Part shown: piece after piece, positions 15,537-18,310 of the stretch
Position numbering within the stretch: position 1 is the first letter of the stretch
Layout of the letters: every line of letters starts with the position of its first letter
NCBI GenBank assembly: GCA_900770345.1
Contig: CAAGKF010000121.1
Coordinates: forward strand, 1 to 18,310
Source of the DNA: Lachnospiraceae bacterium
GTDB lineage: Bacteria; Bacillota; Clostridia; Lachnospirales; Lachnospiraceae
Direction: 5' to 3'
DNA: 18,310 nt
Program-made: the position numbers and the translations under genes
Notes under the pieces: model-generated
The model's database searches: none
Told to the model about the DNA's origin: nothing
Seen by the model: only the letters and a program-made list of their open reading frames with translations

Positions 15537-15598
15537 ACTGTCCTGTGAGTTATGGAGGGGTTAAGAACAAAAACCAATCACCCTCCAGAAAGGACAGT
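15537..15598 (+). promoter_or_regulatory. leader stem-loop covering the next ribosome site
   Basis: ACTGTCCT (15537-15544) pairs with AGGACAGT (15591-15598), and inside it GGAGGG (15554-15559) pairs with CCCTCC (15581-15586). The second arm contains the AAAGGA (15589-15594) that would be the ribosome site of the 47-codon ORF at 15607. The structure could limit translation of that ORF, or serve as a transcript end for the sigma-like gene. Confidence 0.45.
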
Positions 15599-15606
15599 CA
15601 AGCGAT

Positions 15607-15750
15607 ATGACAAACAAATCATTTGATCACGACGATGTCGTCGCGTTCCTGCGGGTGGTCTCGATCCTTACCGATCGGATCACCTGCTGGATTGAGAAGG
15701 GAGGTACAAGCCATGTCAAAGATGAGCGAGCTGGATCTGACGCTGAATGA
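15607..15750 (+). CDS. small hypothetical phage protein, 47 aa
   Basis: An ATG with a moderate AAAGGA site 12 nt upstream opens 47 codons (MTNKSFDHDDVVAFLRVVSIL, then TDRITCWIEKGGTSH). It overlaps the start of the next gene (15713) by 38 nt in another frame, and that gene's ribosome site lies inside it. I do not recognise it. An acidic N-terminal end and one amphipathic helix are visible. Translation of this ORF may open or couple the next gene. Its small size keeps confidence low. Confidence 0.45.
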   Translation: MTNKSFDHDDVVAFLRVVSILTDRITCWIEKGGTSHVKDERAGSDAE

Positions 15751-16045
15751 GCTGAAGGAATGTGGAGAGAAGCTGATTACTGTTTCCGATTCCCTGAGGC
15801 AGCTCTTCTCAGAGCCGGAGCAGAAACCGGAACCGGAGAAGCTGGAGCCTAAGGCGGATTCGCCAAAGCAGATCTCGTTCGAGGAGCTTCGGGGCATCAT
15901 GGCAAAGAAGACAAGAGTTTCCAAGGCCAATACGGATGCGATCCGGGAGCTTCTCACCAAGTACGGTGTGCATAAGCTCTCAGAGCTGAAGCCGGAACAG
16001 TATGCGGAATTCCTGAAGGAAGCGGAGGTGATCCCCGATGCCTGA
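15713..16045 (+). CDS. small phage replication-module protein, 110 aa
   Basis: The ATG at 15713 has GGGAGG 8 nt upstream. Residues 1-32 form an amphipathic helix, 33-52 a Pro/Glu/Lys-rich linker, and 54-108 a compact helical domain: ISFEELRGIMAKKTR, then IRELLTKYGVHKLSEL and the PEQYAEFLKEAE end. A domain of this kind recurs beside DUF2800 and DUF2815 genes in Firmicutes prophages, often with uninformative names. I know no proven function. It overlaps the next gene by 8 nt, so the set is probably one operon. Confidence 0.75.
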   Translation: MSKMSELDLTLNELKECGEKLITVSDSLRQLFSEPEQKPEPEKLEPKADSPKQISFEELRGIMAKKTRVSKANTDAIRELLTKYGVHKLSELKPEQYAEFLKEAEVIPDA

Positions 16046-17159
16046 TCAGCATGCATTCCTGTCGGCATCATCCAGTAACCGTTGGATCGCCTGCCCGCCT
16101 TCCGCAAAGCTCAACACTGGCACCGGAGGGAGAACTTCCGAGTATGCCATTCAGGGCACCTGTGCTCACAGCCTTGCCGAGTACAAGCTGAAGAAGGCAC
16201 TCGGCATGAAGGCCAGGGATCCTACCGAGGATCTGGACTGCTTCGATCAGGAGATGGATTCCGCAACGGATGACTACGCCACCTATGTGATGGAGCAGGT
16301 ACAGAAGGAAAAGGAAACCTGCCGGGATCCTACTGTATTGGTAGAGCAACGGCTGGACCTCTCCCGCTGGATTCCGGAATCCTTCGGAACCGCTGACTGC
16401 CTGATTGCCGGCGACGAAACCCTGACGATCATCGATCTGAAGTACGGAACCGGAATCAAGGTAGAGAGCAGTTCTTCCCAGCTCAAGTGCTATGCACTCG
16501 GCTGTGTGGATATGTTCGATGGCATCTACGACATCAAAAATGTCCGGATGGTGATCTTCCAGCCGCGCCTCTCTCATATCAGCGAGACCGTGATGAGTAA
16601 AGAAGATCTCCTGAAGTGGGCGGAAGAGGTCTTGGTACCGGCAGCAAAGCTCGCCTTTGTGGGCGAGGGCGAATTCCATGCTGGCGACCACTGCCAGTTC
16701 TGCTCGGTGAAGGCTAATTGCCGGAAGCGGGCTGAGATGAATCTGGAGCTTGCAAAGTACGATTTTGCCATGCCAGCGACGCTGGAAGATACCGAGATTG
16801 AGGCGATCTTGCCAATGGTCGATCAGCTGACCGCATGGGGCAATGACATCAAGGACTACGCACTTCAGAAAGCACTGTCCGGGAAAAAGTGGCAGGGATT
16901 CAAGCTCGTCGAGGGCAGAGCCAATCGGAGATACACCAACGAGGATGCTGTTGCTGAAGCGGTTACGGCAGCGGGCTTTGATCCTTATGAGAAGAAGCTC
17001 AGGGGAATCACGGCAATGACATCTCTGCTTGGCAGGAAGAAATTCGATGAAGTGTTGGGAGGTCTGGTGGAGCGGCCTTCCGGAAAACCTACGTTAGTTC
17101 CACAAAGTGACAAGCGACCGGAGATGAATTCGGCCGCAGATGATTTCAAAGATGAGTAA
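16038..17159 (+). CDS. DUF2800 phage protein, RecB/Cas4-like PD-(D/E)xK nuclease
   Basis: A 373-aa protein. The nuclease core shows the RecB-family signs: TCAHSLAE (41-48, His44 and Glu48), FGTADCLI (116-123, Asp120), IIDLKYGTG (131-139, Asp133 and Lys135) and QLKCYALG (148-155, Gln/Tyr motif). Cys19 near the N-terminus and Cys219, Cys222 and Cys228 near the C-terminal side of the core have the spacing of a Cas4/AddB-like iron-sulphur cluster. The protein probably cuts or resects phage DNA during replication or recombination, alongside the ssDNA-binding protein that follows. The start has GGAGGTGAT upstream and overlaps the preceding gene by 8 nt. The family name is from recall; the motifs are visible. 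Confidence 0.88.
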   Translation: MPDQHAFLSASSSNRWIACPPSAKLNTGTGGRTSEYAIQGTCAHSLAEYKLKKALGMKARDPTEDLDCFDQEMDSATDDYATYVMEQVQKEKETCRDPTVLVEQRLDLSRWIPESFGTADCLIAGDETLTIIDLKYGTGIKVESSSSQLKCYALGCVDMFDGIYDIKNVRMVIFQPRLSHISETVMSKEDLLKWAEEVLVPAAKLAFVGEGEFHAGDHCQFCSVKANCRKRAEMNLELAKYDFAMPATLEDTEIEAILPMVDQLTAWGNDIKDYALQKALSGKKWQGFKLVEGRANRRYTNEDAVAEAVTAAGFDPYEKKLRGITAMTSLLGRKKFDEVLGGLVERPSGKPTLVPQSDKRPEMNSAADDFKDE

Positions 17160-17199
17160 CAAGGACAACAGCCCGGACAGGGCAGAAGGAGAAAAGATT

Positions 17200-17775
17200 A
17201 TGTCTAAGAAGTTTGTGAATCCGACAAAGGTTGTAACTGGTAAGGATACCCGCTGGAGCTATGCCAACGTATGGCAGCCCAAGAGTATCAATGGTTCCAC
17301 ACCGAAATACAGTGTCAGCCTGATCATTCCGAAGAGTGACACGGTGACGGTGAACAAGATCAAGGCCGCAATTCAGGCAGCCTACGAGGAGGGCGAAGGG
17401 AAGCTGAAGGGCAATGGTCGTACGGTTCCTCCGCTGTCTGCGATCAAGACACCGCTGAGAGATGGCGACACGGAGCGCCCGGATGATGAGGCGTACAAGG
17501 GATGCTATTTCATCAACGCCAATTCGACGACAGCACCGGGTATTGTGGACGCTGATCGGCAGGAGATCCTTGACCACTCTGAGGTCTACAGTGGCGTGTA
17601 CGGACGTGCCAGCATCAGCTTCTATGCTTTCAACAGCTCCGGGAACCGCGGCATCGCCTGCGGCCTCAACAACCTCCAGAAGATCCGCGATGGGGAGCCG
17701 CTTGGCAGCCGCAGCAGTGCACAGGATGACTTCGCTGATGTGGACGATGACGACGATGATGGCTTTCTCGACTGA
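17200..17775 (+). CDS. DUF2815 phage protein, ssDNA-binding-like
   Basis: A 191-aa protein. Features are an N-terminal region rich in aromatic residues (TRWSYANVWQPK), a strand pattern typical of an OB-like fold (KYSVSLIIPKSD, VYSGVYGRASISFYAFN) and a very acidic tail (DDFADVDDDDDDGFLD) like that of single-stranded DNA-binding proteins. It resembles the DUF2815 family that sits beside DUF2800 and a phage DNA polymerase. I infer that it coats single-stranded DNA during phage replication and contacts partners through the acidic tail. The ATG at 17200 has AAGGAG 7 nt upstream; earlier in-frame ATGs at 17140 and 17152 lack such a site and overlap the previous gene. Confidence 0.87.
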   Translation: MSKKFVNPTKVVTGKDTRWSYANVWQPKSINGSTPKYSVSLIIPKSDTVTVNKIKAAIQAAYEEGEGKLKGNGRTVPPLSAIKTPLRDGDTERPDDEAYKGCYFINANSTTAPGIVDADRQEILDHSEVYSGVYGRASISFYAFNSSGNRGIACGLNNLQKIRDGEPLGSRSSAQDDFADVDDDDDDGFLD

Positions 17776-17850
17776 GCAAATAAATCGATCCAGGGCAGCA
17801 GGCGTGATCCTGCTGTCCAAGGATCCTGACAATCCAAGGAGGAAAATCAA

Positions 17851-18003
17851 ATGTACGAATTCATGATTCATATCATCGTTGCCTGTGTGTGCGGCTTTTG
17901 TATCGGCTGCTGCATTGCCGGATGGGTGTACATCATCAAAAAGCTGATCGGGCTGTTCCGGAAACTGGGACACCGTATCAAGGCAAAGATGGTCAGAGAA
18001 TAA
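17851..18003 (+). CDS. small membrane protein, 50 aa
   Basis: The ATG at 17851 has AAGGAGG 8 nt upstream. A single Cys-rich hydrophobic segment (FMIHIIVACVCGFCIGCCIAG, about residues 4-24) is followed by a strongly basic tail (KKLIGLFRKLGHRIKAKMVR). It is a likely single-pass membrane protein with the tail in the cytoplasm. I do not recognise it. The good ribosome site and its place between replication genes support it as real. Confidence 0.65.
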   Translation: MYEFMIHIIVACVCGFCIGCCIAGWVYIIKKLIGLFRKLGHRIKAKMVRE

Positions 18004-18016
18004 TGACGACGGGGCT

Positions 18017-18047
18017 GGGCGGGAGAGATCCTGCCCGGCTTCTTTTC
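18017..18047 (+). terminator. GNRA-capped hairpin before the polymerase gene
   Basis: GGGCGGGA (18017-18024) pairs with TCCTGCCC (18029-18036) over 8 bp with one G-T and a GAGA tetraloop, followed by the T-rich GGCTTCTTTTCT. It resembles a weak intrinsic terminator or attenuator 14 nt before the ribosome site of the polymerase gene. Confidence 0.45.
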
Positions 18048-18060
18048 TATGGAGGAAGGT

Positions 18061-18310
18061 ATGAAAAACTTATCAACCGATGTGGAGACGTTTTCCAGCG
18101 TCGACCTGAATAAATGCGGTGTATATCGATACTGCTCATCTCCGGATTTTGAGATTCTGCTGTTCGGCTACTCTGTTGACCATGGCCCGGGCCGGACGAT
18201 CGATCTGGCATCCGGAGAGAAGATCCCGGAGGAGATTCTGAGGGCTCTCACCGATCCTGCCATTACGAAGTGGGCGTTTAACTGCAATTTTGAGCGCGTG
18301 TGCCTGTCGA
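18061..18310 (+). CDS. phage family A DNA polymerase, N-terminal part
   Basis: The ATG at 18061 has GGAGG 5 nt upstream, and the frame is open to the window end (83 codons). The start, MKNLSTDVETFSSVDL, carries the DxE of a 3'-5' exonuclease motif I (Asp7, Glu9). KCGVYRY, FEILLFGY and KWAFNCNFERVCLS match the beginning of the family A DNA polymerases of Firmicutes phages, the last block being exonuclease motif II. It probably replicates phage DNA together with the DUF2800 and DUF2815 products upstream. The polymerase domain itself lies beyond the window. Confidence 0.88.
   Translation, partial: MKNLSTDVETFSSVDLNKCGVYRYCSSPDFEILLFGYSVDHGPGRTIDLASGEKIPEEILRALTDPAITKWAFNCNFERVCLS

Noticed and set aside
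17146..17973. A 275-codon minus-strand ORF opposite the DUF2815 gene
   Set aside because: The plus-strand genes here have ribosome sites, family-like sequence and operon spacing. The opposite frame has no recognised domain and is explained by the codon pattern.
1..18310. CRISPR arrays, tRNA or rRNA genes
   Set aside because: No regularly spaced direct repeats, cloverleaf-type sequence or rRNA segments were seen on either strand.

Overview
The window looks like a chromosomal accessory region of a low-to-medium GC Gram-positive bacterium. The best guess is a gut Clostridia/Lachnospiraceae-type Firmicute. The reasons are strong GGAGG ribosome sites before most genes, Firmicutes-type prepilin genes, sigma-A-like promoters and a Firmicutes phage replication module. 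Base composition changes in blocks: AT-rich prepilin tails, a GC-rich IS66 element, an AT-rich hsd operon, then moderately GC-rich phage genes. This is what a region built from separate transfers looks like.

Layout. Positions 1-1368 hold two tandem type IV prepilin-like genes and, before them, a possible remnant of a third. Positions 1588-5204 hold a small SymE-family (type I toxin-antitoxin) gene cut into two by a complete IS66-family element (1654-5073). The element has 22-bp terminal inverted repeats with one mismatch and a perfect 8-bp target duplication (ggcagaca). It carries tnpA, tnpB, an extra coiled-coil ORF with its own promoter, and tnpC. Removing the element and one duplication copy restores an uninterrupted 62-aa SymE-like frame.

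Positions 5330-5823 carry two small genes of unknown function on the minus strand. Diverging from them is a good sigma-A-like promoter (5800-5828). It drives a small excisionase/MerR-like HTH gene and a type I restriction-modification operon, hsdM-hsdS-hsdR, which ends at a strong intrinsic terminator (14163-14196). The HsdM and HsdR subunits are both longer than usual. HsdR ends in an unusual fused module of about 230 residues with an XRE-like helix-turn-helix. A SymE gene next to hsd genes recalls the immigration control region of E. coli (mcrBC-symER-hsd).

Positions 14197-15033 contain no convincing gene. They end in a nearly continuous 90-nt hairpin followed by a short T tract. From 15034 to the window end runs the start of a phage or prophage replication module on the plus strand: a small sigma-like regulator, two small proteins, a DUF2800 RecB/Cas4-like nuclease, a DUF2815 ssDNA-binding-like protein, a tiny membrane protein and the start of a phage family A DNA polymerase. 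No integrase or attachment site is visible, so whether the restriction system is prophage cargo or a neighbour cannot be settled here.
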